Assembly: GCF_000521505.1 (NCBI RefSeq)
Contig: NZ_CP003915.1
Span: forward strand, 2,356,001 to 2,420,000
Reading direction: 5' to 3'
DNA length: 64,000 bases
DNA from: Advenella mimigardefordensis DPN7
GTDB lineage: Bacteria; Pseudomonadota; Gammaproteobacteria; Burkholderiales; Burkholderiaceae_B
A model generated the notes under the pieces. That model was not told the DNA's origin, ran no database searches, and was given only the letters and a program-made list of their open reading frames with translations. Position numbers and translations under genes: made by a program. This document shows, piece after piece, positions 33,888 to 42,608 of the stretch (position 1 is its first letter; each line of letters opens with the position of its first letter).

Positions 33888-35507
33888 ATGCAGACGTTTG
33901 ATTTTGTCATCGTTGGTGCCGGGACGGCGGGTTGTGTGCTCGCCTACCGTCTTTCAGCGCGCGGCTATCGTGTCTGCGTGGTGGAAGCGGGGCCAGTCGA
34001 TCGCAATCCGTATATTCGCATCCCCGGCGGAATCATGAAAACCTCCACGGATCCCTCAATTACATGGCAGTTTAACCATCAGGGCTCTGCTAATACCAAT
34101 GGACGTTCCATTCCCTTTATACAAGGCCGGACGCTGGGCGGTTCCAGCGCGATCAACGGAATGATATATAGCCGCGGGCAGCCTGCCGATTTTAACGGCT
34201 GGGCCGCCGCGGGTGCGCAGGGATGGGATTACGAGTCTGTCTTGCCCTATTTTAGAAAAAGTGAACGTTTCATGGGAGAGGGAGAAGCACGTTATCGCGG
34301 GCGTGAAGGCAATATGCCGATTACGGTGCTGGCCAAACGCAGCGCGGTGTGCGACAGCTTCATACGCGGTGCGGTAGAGCAAGGCATTCCCTACAATCCA
34401 GACTATAACGGCTGCGAACAAACCGGCGTTGGCTACACGCAGGCCAATATATACAAGGGCAAGCGATGGAGCGCAGCCTACTGCTTTCTTCGCCCCGCTC
34501 GTCGGCAATTTGGTGTAACGGTTATTACCGATGCGCTGGTCAGACGAATTGTAGTGGCAGATAACCGTGCCACAGGCATTGAGTACTCAAGATCCGGAGA
34601 GACTACGCTGCATACTGTCCGCTCCAATATATGCACAATTATCAGTGCCGGTTCAGTCAATAGTCCGAAATTGCTTCAACTTTCCGGGATCGGCCCTGCC
34701 AGGTTACTCCAGGATCTCGGAATTACCGTCGTACGTGATCTGCCGGGGGTCGGAGAGAATCTTAGCGATCACTATGCAGCGCGGATTGTTGTTCGAACCC
34801 CCGGAAACGTAGAAACCGTCAACCAGCACTCCCGAGGTATTCCTCTAATACGGGAAGTGACCTCATGGATGCTGGGCCGCCCTTCTATACTCGCCATGAG
34901 TTCCATGTCAGTCTACGCATTTTGTAAATCAAATGAGACATCAACAGAAAATGATTATGCCGTTACGTTTACGCCGGCGAGCCTGAAAGCCGGCAAAACC
35001 CGCAAGCTTGATGATTTCCCGGGGGTCACGTCAGGTGCGTGGCGTTTGCGCCCGGAAAGCCGTGGATACATTCGGATTGAATCACGGGACGCGAATCACC
35101 CGCCGATCGTCCAGCCTAACTACCTTGATGCAGAAAGCGACCGTCGAATCCTCATTACCGCGCTCAGACGCAGCCATGCGATTCTCCATAGCGACGCCAT
35201 GAAGCATATTTTTCGGGAACAGGTATTTCCGACGGCAGACTGCCAGACAGATGAGCAATGGCTGGCGTTCATTCGTGAGTACGGAACGACCGCCTTTCAC
35301 TTGGTGGGTACATGCAAAATGGGTGCGCTGTCCGATCCGATGTCTGTCGTTGATCCCACGCTGAAGATTAAAGGGATAGACGGCTTGCGCGTGGTGGACG
35401 CATCAGTGATGCCAACAACGCCGTCGGCTAACACCAATGCCTCAACACTCATGATTGCCGAGAAGGCGGCAGATATGATTCTGCAGGAATTGGGGAGAAC
35501 ATCTTGA
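33888..35507 (+). CDS. GMC-family FAD-dependent oxidoreductase (alcohol/choline dehydrogenase type)
   Basis: A 539-residue GMC flavoenzyme, which oxidises an alcohol to an aldehyde. FAD-binding motif FVIVGAGTAGCVLAYRLS (about 5-22) is followed by VVEAG. GMC signature 1 reads GRTLGGSSAINGMIYSRG, and signature 2 is SAGSVNSPKLLQLSGIGP. The C-terminal catalytic region has FHLVGTCKMG (His) and SANTNASTLMIAEKAAD (Asn). No signal peptide is seen, so it acts in the cytoplasm, probably passing electrons to quinones. Its ATG abuts the acyl-CoA dehydrogenase stop. A second, different GMC gene follows after 96 bp. Confidence 0.94.
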   Translation: MQTFDFVIVGAGTAGCVLAYRLSARGYRVCVVEAGPVDRNPYIRIPGGIMKTSTDPSITWQFNHQGSANTNGRSIPFIQGRTLGGSSAINGMIYSRGQPADFNGWAAAGAQGWDYESVLPYFRKSERFMGEGEARYRGREGNMPITVLAKRSAVCDSFIRGAVEQGIPYNPDYNGCEQTGVGYTQANIYKGKRWSAAYCFLRPARRQFGVTVITDALVRRIVVADNRATGIEYSRSGETTLHTVRSNICTIISAGSVNSPKLLQLSGIGPARLLQDLGITVVRDLPGVGENLSDHYAARIVVRTPGNVETVNQHSRGIPLIREVTSWMLGRPSILAMSSMSVYAFCKSNETSTENDYAVTFTPASLKAGKTRKLDDFPGVTSGAWRLRPESRGYIRIESRDANHPPIVQPNYLDAESDRRILITALRRSHAILHSDAMKHIFREQVFPTADCQTDEQWLAFIREYGTTAFHLVGTCKMGALSDPMSVVDPTLKIKGIDGLRVVDASVMPTTPSANTNASTLMIAEKAADMILQELGRTS

Positions 35508-35603
35508 CGACGCTCCGAATGAGACGCTGCCTGGGTATATCACCGCGCGTACTGGTCAGGCTTTGGCAACGCTTGCGAGCAAACTATTTCGGCGCATGCA
35601 TGA

Positions 35604-37265
35604 ATGAAAGTTGAGCAATTCGATTATGTCATCGTGGGCGGCGGTTCGGCAGGCTGTGTAATGGCCGCGCGTTTGAGTGAAGATAACGATGTCAGCGTAC
35701 TGCTTTTGGAGGCGGGCGGTCGTGATTGGCATCCCTATATCCAGATTCCACTAGGTGTCGGACAAATCCGCCAGGCGGGCATGTTCGACTGGGGCTATTT
35801 AAGCACACCTCAAGCGGGTTTGGATGGCCGGCGCATTGAACTGAAACGCGGCAAAGTTCTGGGGGGATCTTCTTCCATCAACTTCATGGCACATAACCGC
35901 GGCAATCGCAGTGATTATGAGCGCTGGGTACGACTGGGTGCCAAACAATGGTCTTACGATCATCTTCTGCCCTATTTCAAACGTCTTGAATCCTGGCGTG
36001 GAGAAGCCGCTGCACATCGTGGTTCCGATGGCCCGGTCGGGATTACCTACACATGTGACAGTGACCCCTTGGGCTGGGCCGTCCTGGAAGCGGCCAAAGC
36101 GGCCGGCTATCCCATTTTTGATGATCTGAATAGCCCGGAGCCAAATGGCTTTGGCCTGGCGCAATCGGCCATTGACCGTGGCCGGCGGGCCAGTGCGTCC
36201 CGGGCGTATCTGCGCCCCGCCCTCGGGCGTCGGAACCTGACTGTCAGAACGCGGGCAATAGCCGCCCGTATTCTCTTTGAAGGGAAGACGGCGGTCGGTC
36301 TGCAATATCTGCGGAGTGACAAGTTAGGTGAAATCCGCGCCCGTCGCGAAGTGATTCTGACCAGTGGCGCCTTCAACTCTCCGCAATTGCTTATGCTCTC
36401 AGGCATCGGCGATGCAGATGCGCTACGCAAGCTGAATATTACACCGGTACAGCATTTACCCGGCGTTGGAGCCAACCTGCAGGATCACCTTTCCATTCCG
36501 CTTACCTATCAGCGTATTGGTGCCGAGAGCGCCCTTCATCGCATGCTTCGTATTGACAGATTGGTTCCCGCGCTACTAAACGCGCTTGTTGCCGGAAAAG
36601 GACCGGCGACCATATTGCCCAGCGGCATCAATTCTATCTTGCGCACACGCCCGGAACTGGATGCACCCGATATTCAAATTATCTTTGGTGCTGGCGCCCT
36701 CGAGGCCAGACCCTGGTTGCCGGGTTTCAACCAGTGGCAGGATCTTTTCTACCTTCGTCCTGTGGGTGCCCATCCACAAAGTCGCGGTCACGTCACTCTT
36801 GCCAGCAACGATCCTTGCGCAAAACCCGTCATTGACCCGCGTTATTTGTCCTGCGTCGAGGATGTACGCGTGTTGCGCGACGGTTTTCGCATCGCGCGCG
36901 AAGTGGTCAGTCAATTGCAGCTTGACGCTTTCCGCGGAGAAGAGCTTTCTCCGGGATTGGCCTGCCGAACCGATGCAGACATTGATAAACATATTCGCCA
37001 TACAGCGACGACTGTACAGCATGCATCATGCACCTGCAGAATCGGCGAAGACGACATGGCAGTTGTGGACGCAAGGCTGCGTGTGCACGGCATTAACCGT
37101 CTGCGCGTTGTTGATGCCTCTGTGATGCCTGAAATACTCAGTTGCAACATCCACGCCGCGGTCCTCGCCATAGCTGAATGGGCATCGGATGTGATACGCG
37201 GGAAAGCGCCAATGCGCCCAGACGGCAACTCGAGAGATGCCACAAAAGAGACTGAGAAAAACTGA
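35604..37265 (+). CDS. GMC-family FAD-dependent oxidoreductase (second copy)
   Basis: A 553-residue GMC flavoenzyme starting YVIVGGGSAGCVMAARLSE with LLLEAGG after it. Signature 1 is KVLGGSSSINFMAHNRG, signature 2 is TSGAFNSPQLLMLSGIG. The C-terminal half has TATTVQHASCTCRIG where the usual His-x-x-G-T-x-x-M-G motif is altered (Gln-His-Ala-Ser-Cys), and SCNIHAAVLAIAEWASD with the Asn of the catalytic pair. The two GMC proteins are clearly different, so they may act on different alcohols or as primary and secondary alcohol enzymes. An aldehyde dehydrogenase gene follows 58 bp downstream, a natural partner. Confidence 0.93.
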   Translation: MKVEQFDYVIVGGGSAGCVMAARLSEDNDVSVLLLEAGGRDWHPYIQIPLGVGQIRQAGMFDWGYLSTPQAGLDGRRIELKRGKVLGGSSSINFMAHNRGNRSDYERWVRLGAKQWSYDHLLPYFKRLESWRGEAAAHRGSDGPVGITYTCDSDPLGWAVLEAAKAAGYPIFDDLNSPEPNGFGLAQSAIDRGRRASASRAYLRPALGRRNLTVRTRAIAARILFEGKTAVGLQYLRSDKLGEIRARREVILTSGAFNSPQLLMLSGIGDADALRKLNITPVQHLPGVGANLQDHLSIPLTYQRIGAESALHRMLRIDRLVPALLNALVAGKGPATILPSGINSILRTRPELDAPDIQIIFGAGALEARPWLPGFNQWQDLFYLRPVGAHPQSRGHVTLASNDPCAKPVIDPRYLSCVEDVRVLRDGFRIAREVVSQLQLDAFRGEELSPGLACRTDADIDKHIRHTATTVQHASCTCRIGEDDMAVVDARLRVHGINRLRVVDASVMPEILSCNIHAAVLAIAEWASDVIRGKAPMRPDGNSRDATKETEKN

Positions 37266-37323
37266 ACGATATCGGTGCTCAATTTAATCGCACCCACTTT
37301 TATATTCACAAGGAGGACAGACA

Positions 37324-38784
37324 ATGAATCAATTTAAAACAATACCGGCGGCGACAGGTCGCATGCTAATTGAAGGCCAATTATCCGAAAGCCTGGGCGG
37401 AAAATGGATTACCTGCATCAGCCCATCCACCGGCGCAGATATTGGTAAAGTGCCTGATGGCACGACCGGCGATGTGGAGCGTGCGGTGAGCGCAGCGCAG
37501 TCAGCACAGACGAACTGGGCTGCCTTATCTGTTGCCCAGCGCGCTCACTATTTACTGAAACTGGCCGACGCACTTGCCGCAAGCACCGATGAACTTCTGG
37601 CCATTGAAGTGGCCAGCACGGGAAACTCAATTACAGGCATGAAAGGAGATATCTCCAGCTGCATTGAACGGCTGCGTTACTTTGCGGGGCTGGGCTATGA
37701 ACTTCAGGGCAATACCATTCCGGAAAGTTCAAATAAACTCAATTTAACCCTGAGAGAACCTTATGGCGTCGTTGGCCGAATTGTCGCGTTCAATCATCCG
37801 CTAGCCATGGCTGTCCATGGCATAGCGTCTCCACTAGTCGCGGGCAATACGGTCATCCTGAAGCCGTCTGAGCAATGTCCGCTTTCGGCAACACTACTCG
37901 GAGAAATTGCCAGCAAAGTGCTTCCTGCTGGCGTACTCAGTATTGTTACCGGTGGCGCCGAGGTTGGCAACGCCATTGTCCGCCATCCTCAGGTAAAACG
38001 CTTGTCTTTCGTCGGATCGGTGCGTACCGGATTGGCGATCCAGCGCGCTGCCGCCGAAGTTGCAGTCAAATCCATCTCGCTGGAACTGGGGGGCAAAAAC
38101 CCTTTTATCGTATTTCCGGACGCGCCGATAGAACAGGTTGCCAAAGCTGCGGTACTTGGTATGAATTTCATCTGGCAAGGCCAATCGTGCAGCTCGACCA
38201 GTCGCCTGTTCGTCCACGATTCGATTTATGATGAAGTGGTGCAACACGTGACTGAACACGTACGAGCCATTCGCATTGGTGATCCATTTGAAGATGATAC
38301 GCAAATGGGCGCCATCGTTTCGCAGGCCCATCTCGCTTCCATTGAAAATTATGTCCGGATTGGCCAGGATGAAGGCGCCCGCCTGGTCGCTGGCGGGAAA
38401 CGCCCGACAGGTACAGGTTTTGAGAAAGGCAATTGGTTTGAACCAACCGTCTTTTCTGAAGTCCGTCAGGATATGCGCGTCGCTCGCGAGGAAATTTTTG
38501 GCCCGATTCTATCGATTCTGCGCTGGTCTGACACTGACGAGGTCATCGACATGGCCAATTCAGTAGAGTACGGCCTGACTGCTGCCGTATGGACCTCAGA
38601 TATCACAAAAGCGATTACCACAGCGAAACGGCTACAATCCGGTTATATCTGGATAAACGGCGTTAACACGCATGTGCGGTCTGTCCCTTTTGGTGGTTAT
38701 AAAAACAGCGGAACCGGAAGAGAACGCGGAATTGAGGAACTTTATTCGTACACAGAGGAAAAGTCTATTCAAATAACGCTTTAG
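37324..38784 (+). CDS. NAD(P)-dependent aldehyde dehydrogenase
   Basis: A 486-residue ALDH. AFNHPLAM carries the catalytic Asn157 (the usual W-N is F-N), Glu254 lies in LELGGKNP and Cys289 in GQSCSSTSR. The ATG follows AAGGAGGAC, a strong ribosome site. It is the last gene of the set that begins with the CoA transferase at 31339 and would take the aldehyde made by either GMC enzyme on to the acid, ready for CoA transfer. It is the third ALDH of the window and is not especially close to the other two. Confidence 0.95.
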   Translation: MNQFKTIPAATGRMLIEGQLSESLGGKWITCISPSTGADIGKVPDGTTGDVERAVSAAQSAQTNWAALSVAQRAHYLLKLADALAASTDELLAIEVASTGNSITGMKGDISSCIERLRYFAGLGYELQGNTIPESSNKLNLTLREPYGVVGRIVAFNHPLAMAVHGIASPLVAGNTVILKPSEQCPLSATLLGEIASKVLPAGVLSIVTGGAEVGNAIVRHPQVKRLSFVGSVRTGLAIQRAAAEVAVKSISLELGGKNPFIVFPDAPIEQVAKAAVLGMNFIWQGQSCSSTSRLFVHDSIYDEVVQHVTEHVRAIRIGDPFEDDTQMGAIVSQAHLASIENYVRIGQDEGARLVAGGKRPTGTGFEKGNWFEPTVFSEVRQDMRVAREEIFGPILSILRWSDTDEVIDMANSVEYGLTAAVWTSDITKAITTAKRLQSGYIWINGVNTHVRSVPFGGYKNSGTGRERGIEELYSYTEEKSIQITL

Positions 38785-38935
38785 GTTTTTATCTTGTACA
38801 TGCGGTAAGCGTAGCGGATATCCGATATCAGTTACATGCACACTGCCCTGCGCTACCTTGTGTACTATCTATGCCGAACCATCGAAAACGTTTACGCACC
38901 GTATCACACCTCACTAAACGTATAGGGAGAAAACG

Positions 38936-39343
38936 ATGAAAGTTGAAGGCCAATGTCATTGTGGAGCAATTGTCTACGAGGCCGACGTGACGCCAGGAAC
39001 GGTGGCGATCTGCCATTGCGCTGATTGCCAGATGCAATCTGGCTCCGTCTTTCGCATGAATATTGCTGCGCCTGCCGATACATTCCGTATCTGCAAGGGA
39101 ACGCCCAAAAAATATATCAAGGTGGGTGATAGCGGAGCCAGGCGTGTTCACGCCTTTTGCGATCAATGTGGAGGGCCCGTCTATTCGTCTGCGATGGACA
39201 ATCCGCAAACGTACTCTTTACGCGTCGGCGCCCTGAAACAGCGTTATGAACTGGGTAAACCGGTCAGACAAATCTGGACCAAACGCAGGCTGCCGCAAAT
39301 ACCGCATTTTGACACTGAAGAGGAGTTTGACGGCCAGCCATGA
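38936..39343 (+). CDS. GFA-family (glutathione-dependent formaldehyde-activating-like) protein
   Basis: A 135-residue protein with the Mss4-like zinc fold of the GFA family. The zinc cysteines are in GQCHCGAIVYEA (about 5-16), AICHCADCQMQSG (about 28-40) and FCDQCGGPVYSS (about 76-87). ATG 38936 follows GGGAGAAAACG. Members are linked to glutathione adducts or are of unknown function, so only the fold is certain. It stands alone, about 150 bp after the aldehyde dehydrogenase; a link to aldehyde detoxification is possible but not shown. Confidence 0.92.
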   Translation: MKVEGQCHCGAIVYEADVTPGTVAICHCADCQMQSGSVFRMNIAAPADTFRICKGTPKKYIKVGDSGARRVHAFCDQCGGPVYSSAMDNPQTYSLRVGALKQRYELGKPVRQIWTKRRLPQIPHFDTEEEFDGQP

Positions 39344-39643
39344 GTAGCGTTGCACGAGCATGTACACCAAAAATCGAGTTCCTATCCGCTAGTCAAAAAT
39401 AAGAAAGCAGGAAACAGCCGCATTGATGAAGTTGACTCACCACCCGGTGCCCCGAAACTGCATGCTACCTGATCGACGACTGTCAGTCCGACACGACGGC
39501 AGAACATCGAGTGGTAGCCTAGTTCAGGGTGACTCACAGAGAGCCTAAATCACGCTACGGGCAAAAATTAGCTGTATGATTCATAAACGTCAATGCCCAC
39601 CGCGTTATTACCCATTGAGTTATCGCCGTGGACATAAACGCGA
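39344..39643. other. 300-bp gap without a recognisable gene
   Basis: No family-like frame, strong terminator or promoter was found between the GFA-like and amidotransferase genes. It may hold the promoter of the downstream gene. Confidence 0.5.
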
Positions 39644-40408
39644 ATGTCAGGTCAACAGAAAATTACCCGCCCGTACCAGAAACTCATGAAACACCGCCCT
39701 CTTTTAATCCTGCAGACAGGCTCGCCGCCCACAGAAATTCGTAACAAATACAACGATATCTCCACCTGGTTTGGTCAGGTATTGAATCATACCCGGCGCC
39801 CCGTATCTGTTGTGCGCGTTTTTGAAGGGGACAATCTCCCTGCGCCAAACCCCGATTATGTCACCGTCATCACCGGATCATGGGCAATGGTCACCGACCG
39901 ACATCCGTGGAGTGAGGCAACGGCGCAATGGATCAGGGATGCAGTAAAGATAGAGGCCCCACTTTTTGGGGTTTGCTACGGCCATCAGCTCATGGCACAT
40001 GCGCTCGGCGGACACGTAGACTACCATCCCAAAGGTCCGGAGCTTGGTTGCCAGACAATTCAATTGCAATCATCAGCTGCGCAAGATCCTTTACTTGCCG
40101 CCCTGCCATCACAGTTTCAGGCACATTTAAGTCATGAACAATCAGTGCTTGAGCCACCAGCCGGTGCAAGCGTCCTCGCCGGCTCTGCACATGACCCTCA
40201 TCAGATCATTCGTTACGGCGCACATGCGGTTTCTACCCAGTTTCATCCGGAATTTACGCCGGGCATAGCGGGCTCATTGTTGCAGCGTCGTCGGGCAGCA
40301 TCCAAACAGAACGAAACACATATCGAGACGCTCCTGGCAAATTTGGTAGAAACGCCCGAGGCAACCAGTATTCTGAACCGTTTTGTTGAGTCGTACGAGT
40401 CAGTTTGA
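39644..40408 (+). CDS. Class I glutamine amidotransferase
   Basis: A protein of 254 residues, or 240 if the start is the in-frame ATG at 39686, which gives the family-like opening MKHRPLLILQTGS. The catalytic Cys lies in FGVCYGHQLMAHALGG, and His and Glu in STQFHPEFTP, so the triad is complete. It resembles stand-alone GMP synthase-type amidotransferases, including those that hydrolyse gamma-glutamyl compounds. Neither start has a strong ribosome site. The isochorismatase-like gene follows after about 93 bp in the same direction and may be co-transcribed. Confidence 0.9.
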   Translation: MSGQQKITRPYQKLMKHRPLLILQTGSPPTEIRNKYNDISTWFGQVLNHTRRPVSVVRVFEGDNLPAPNPDYVTVITGSWAMVTDRHPWSEATAQWIRDAVKIEAPLFGVCYGHQLMAHALGGHVDYHPKGPELGCQTIQLQSSAAQDPLLAALPSQFQAHLSHEQSVLEPPAGASVLAGSAHDPHQIIRYGAHAVSTQFHPEFTPGIAGSLLQRRRAASKQNETHIETLLANLVETPEATSILNRFVESYESV

Positions 40409-40501
40409 CGAGGCCTATTCATATTGCAAATGAAGTAGGTGTTTAACGATAGACGCCGCCGTCAGCCAGATCACGTTCGGCCAACTCTGCTGGGGAATCA
40501 A

Positions 40502-41065
40502 TTGAATACGATAAATGCACATGCAAGCGCTTTGGTGCTGATTGATTATCAGGCCGGTTTAATGCCGGTCATTCTTGATGGTGAAACCGCAGTAGCCAAT
40601 GCGCAGCGATTGGCTAAGGCCGCCCGTATTCTGGATATCCCGGTGCTGGGTACGGAACAGAATCCAGCCAAACTCGGACCAAATCTGGCAGTCATCAAGG
40701 CCGAATGCGAAAGCACACTTGCCAAAACCCACTTTGACGCCTGCGAGGATGGGCTGCTGCAGGCACTCAACAGCCTCAAACACGAATGCAATGAGATTGT
40801 GATCGCTGGCTGCGAAGCCCACGTTTGCATGTTACAAACCGCGATGGGCTTGCTGCGGGCGGGCAAGCACGTGTGGGTCGTTGCCAGCGCCAGCGGCTCA
40901 CGCCGGAACAGCGACTATAGGGTTGCCATGGACCGTCTGGCACGGGCCGGTGCCACGGTCGTGACGCATGAAATGGTCATGTTCGAGTGGCTGCACGACT
41001 GCCGACATCCCCGTTTTCGAGAGGTGCTGGCACTGATCAAGCTTGCGGATAAAAGTCTGGCCTGA
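40502..41065 (+). CDS. Isochorismatase-family cysteine hydrolase
   Basis: A 187-residue protein of the isochorismatase superfamily. The catalytic Asp is in ALVLIDYQAGLMP, Lys probably in NPAKLGPN, and the nucleophile Cys in IAGCEAHVCMLQTA. The start is uncertain: TTG 40502 has TGGGGA about 5 bp upstream and gives a family-like length, while GTG 40439 would add 21 unconserved residues. Related proteins include YcaC-type hydrolases and nicotinamidase-like enzymes; substrate unknown. It follows the amidotransferase gene and is followed by the 11-bp inverted repeat before the efflux operon. Confidence 0.88.
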   Translation: MNTINAHASALVLIDYQAGLMPVILDGETAVANAQRLAKAARILDIPVLGTEQNPAKLGPNLAVIKAECESTLAKTHFDACEDGLLQALNSLKHECNEIVIAGCEAHVCMLQTAMGLLRAGKHVWVVASASGSRRNSDYRVAMDRLARAGATVVTHEMVMFEWLHDCRHPRFREVLALIKLADKSLA

Positions 41066-41395
41066 ATCCCGTATTGACCTCTATCATGCCAATCGCCAGG
41101 CGTATGTTGCTATTAGAAATGACCAGGCAAATCAGGCTAAGACATGCCACGAACGCGAGCCGCTGCCGGGATTACACAGTCGGATTTCGTTAATTTGATC
41201 CGCTGATACAAAAGTTTCAACTGAAATACTGTGTAATCATGCTACTATTTTTTCGTTTCGCCTGTTCTGTCTGCTGCTGCAGGCCCACGCTGCCCTGGCG
41301 GCGTGCTGTTTTGCAGTAAAGGCCTGGCAGCCAGACAAAGCGGCATGGGGATGCTGAATCCTCCCGCCCCCCTGCTCCGTTTTTTACTCGATCCC
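41066..41395. other. 330-bp region upstream of the RND operon
   Basis: Contains the spaced 11-bp inverted repeat (41170-41238) and an AT-rich stretch near 41240-41255. A frame is open on the plus strand from 41303 into the adaptor gene, but it has no convincing N-terminus. No regulator gene is present. Confidence 0.5.
41170..41238. promoter_or_regulatory. Spaced inverted repeat, candidate operator of the RND operon
   Basis: GATTACACAGT (41170-41180) is exactly repeated in reverse complement as ACTGTGTAATC (41228-41238), 58 bp centre to centre. It lies about 160-225 bp before the adaptor start. It could be a pair of repressor sites. Confidence 0.4.
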
Positions 41396-42598
41396 ATGAT
41401 TAAACCCGTTAGTATTTCAACACTGGATACGCAGCGCCGCTTGATTCCGGCACCGGTACTGACCCTGCTGATACTACTTTTTCTTGCGATAACGCTTGCC
41501 GGATGTTCTCGCGACGACAGCGCAAACAAGCCAGCCCCCAAGACCGACGGCCCTCCCGAAGTGGGCGTGGTCACCCTTAAACCACAGCGTATCACCTTTG
41601 CTACCGAGCTGCCCGGGCGCACAGTAGCGCCGGAGATTGCGCAAATTCGTCCCCAGGTCAACGGGATTATCCAGAAGCAGCTGTTCACTGAAGGCTCTCA
41701 GGTAAAGGCGGGACAGGTCCTGTATCAGTTGGATCCCGCTGTTTATGAAGCTGAATATGCAGTGGCCAAAGCCAATGTAAAAAAAGCCGAATCTACGGTC
41801 GCCAATGCCCGTACCGTGGCCAGGCGTAATCGCGAGCTGGCCCGCATTGATGCCATCAGTGCGCAAATAAATGAGACTTCACAGGCCGAAGCGCAACAGG
41901 CAGCGGCGGATCTGGCTGTGGCACAGGCCCAGGAACAGCGCGCCCGAATCAATCTTGACTATACTCGTATTGTCTCGCCCATTGACGGCTGGATAGAATT
42001 GTCCAATGTCACACCGGGCGCGCTGGTGACTGCCAATCAGGATACCGCACTCACGATTGTGCAGAAACTGGATCCGCTTTATGTGCATGTGTCGCAGTCC
42101 TCGGCAGAATTATTGCAATTGAAAGAGGATATTGCGGCCGGACGCCTGCAGGCGACGGCGGAGAATGATGCACTGATCCGCCTGCGACTGGAAAACGGTC
42201 AACTGTATTCTCATTCAGGGCGCCTGACGTTCAGTGGTGTTACAGTCAATCCAAGTACAGGTTCTATTACGCTGCGTGCCAGCGTGCCGAATCCGGATCG
42301 GGTTTTGATGCCGGGCATGTACGTGCGCGCGGTGTTGGATAACAGTACGGGCGAGCAATCTGTTCTGGTGCCTCAGCAGGCGATTACCCGCCGGCCCGAT
42401 GCCAGCACGGTTGCGTTGCTGGTCGATGCCGAAAATAAAGTGCAGGAGCGCACTGTCGTGGTCGGACGCGCGATCGGCAACAGCTGGCAGGTGCTGGAGG
42501 GCCTGGCAGCCGGTGAACGGGTTGTGGTGACAGGCTCTCTGCATGTCCGGCCTGGCACAACCGTGCGGCCGGTAGAAACAAGCAGCAAAACGGGTTAG
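41396..42598 (+). CDS. RND efflux periplasmic adaptor (membrane fusion) lipoprotein
   Basis: A 400-residue AcrA/MexA-type adaptor linking pump and outer membrane channel. A lipoprotein signal ends with ITLAGC (lipobox). The beta-barrel and lipoyl parts start at PGRTVAPEIAQIRPQVNGII and continue with GSQVKAGQVLYQLDP; an alpha-helical hairpin spans about 105-165, then INLDYTRIVSPIDGWI. Met at 41396 suits the signal best; upstream ATGs at 41345 and 41303 are possible. It ends 10 bp before the pump gene. No regulator gene lies next to it, unlike most such operons. Confidence 0.94.
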   Translation: MIKPVSISTLDTQRRLIPAPVLTLLILLFLAITLAGCSRDDSANKPAPKTDGPPEVGVVTLKPQRITFATELPGRTVAPEIAQIRPQVNGIIQKQLFTEGSQVKAGQVLYQLDPAVYEAEYAVAKANVKKAESTVANARTVARRNRELARIDAISAQINETSQAEAQQAAADLAVAQAQEQRARINLDYTRIVSPIDGWIELSNVTPGALVTANQDTALTIVQKLDPLYVHVSQSSAELLQLKEDIAAGRLQATAENDALIRLRLENGQLYSHSGRLTFSGVTVNPSTGSITLRASVPNPDRVLMPGMYVRAVLDNSTGEQSVLVPQQAITRRPDASTVALLVDAENKVQERTVVVGRAIGNSWQVLEGLAAGERVVVTGSLHVRPGTTVRPVETSSKTG

Positions 42599-42608
42599 GA
42601 ATCGGCGC

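Noticed and set aside
41303..41395. Upstream extension of the RND adaptor frame as true N-terminus
   Set aside because: The extra residues do not resemble a signal sequence; the lipoprotein signal fits a start at 41396.
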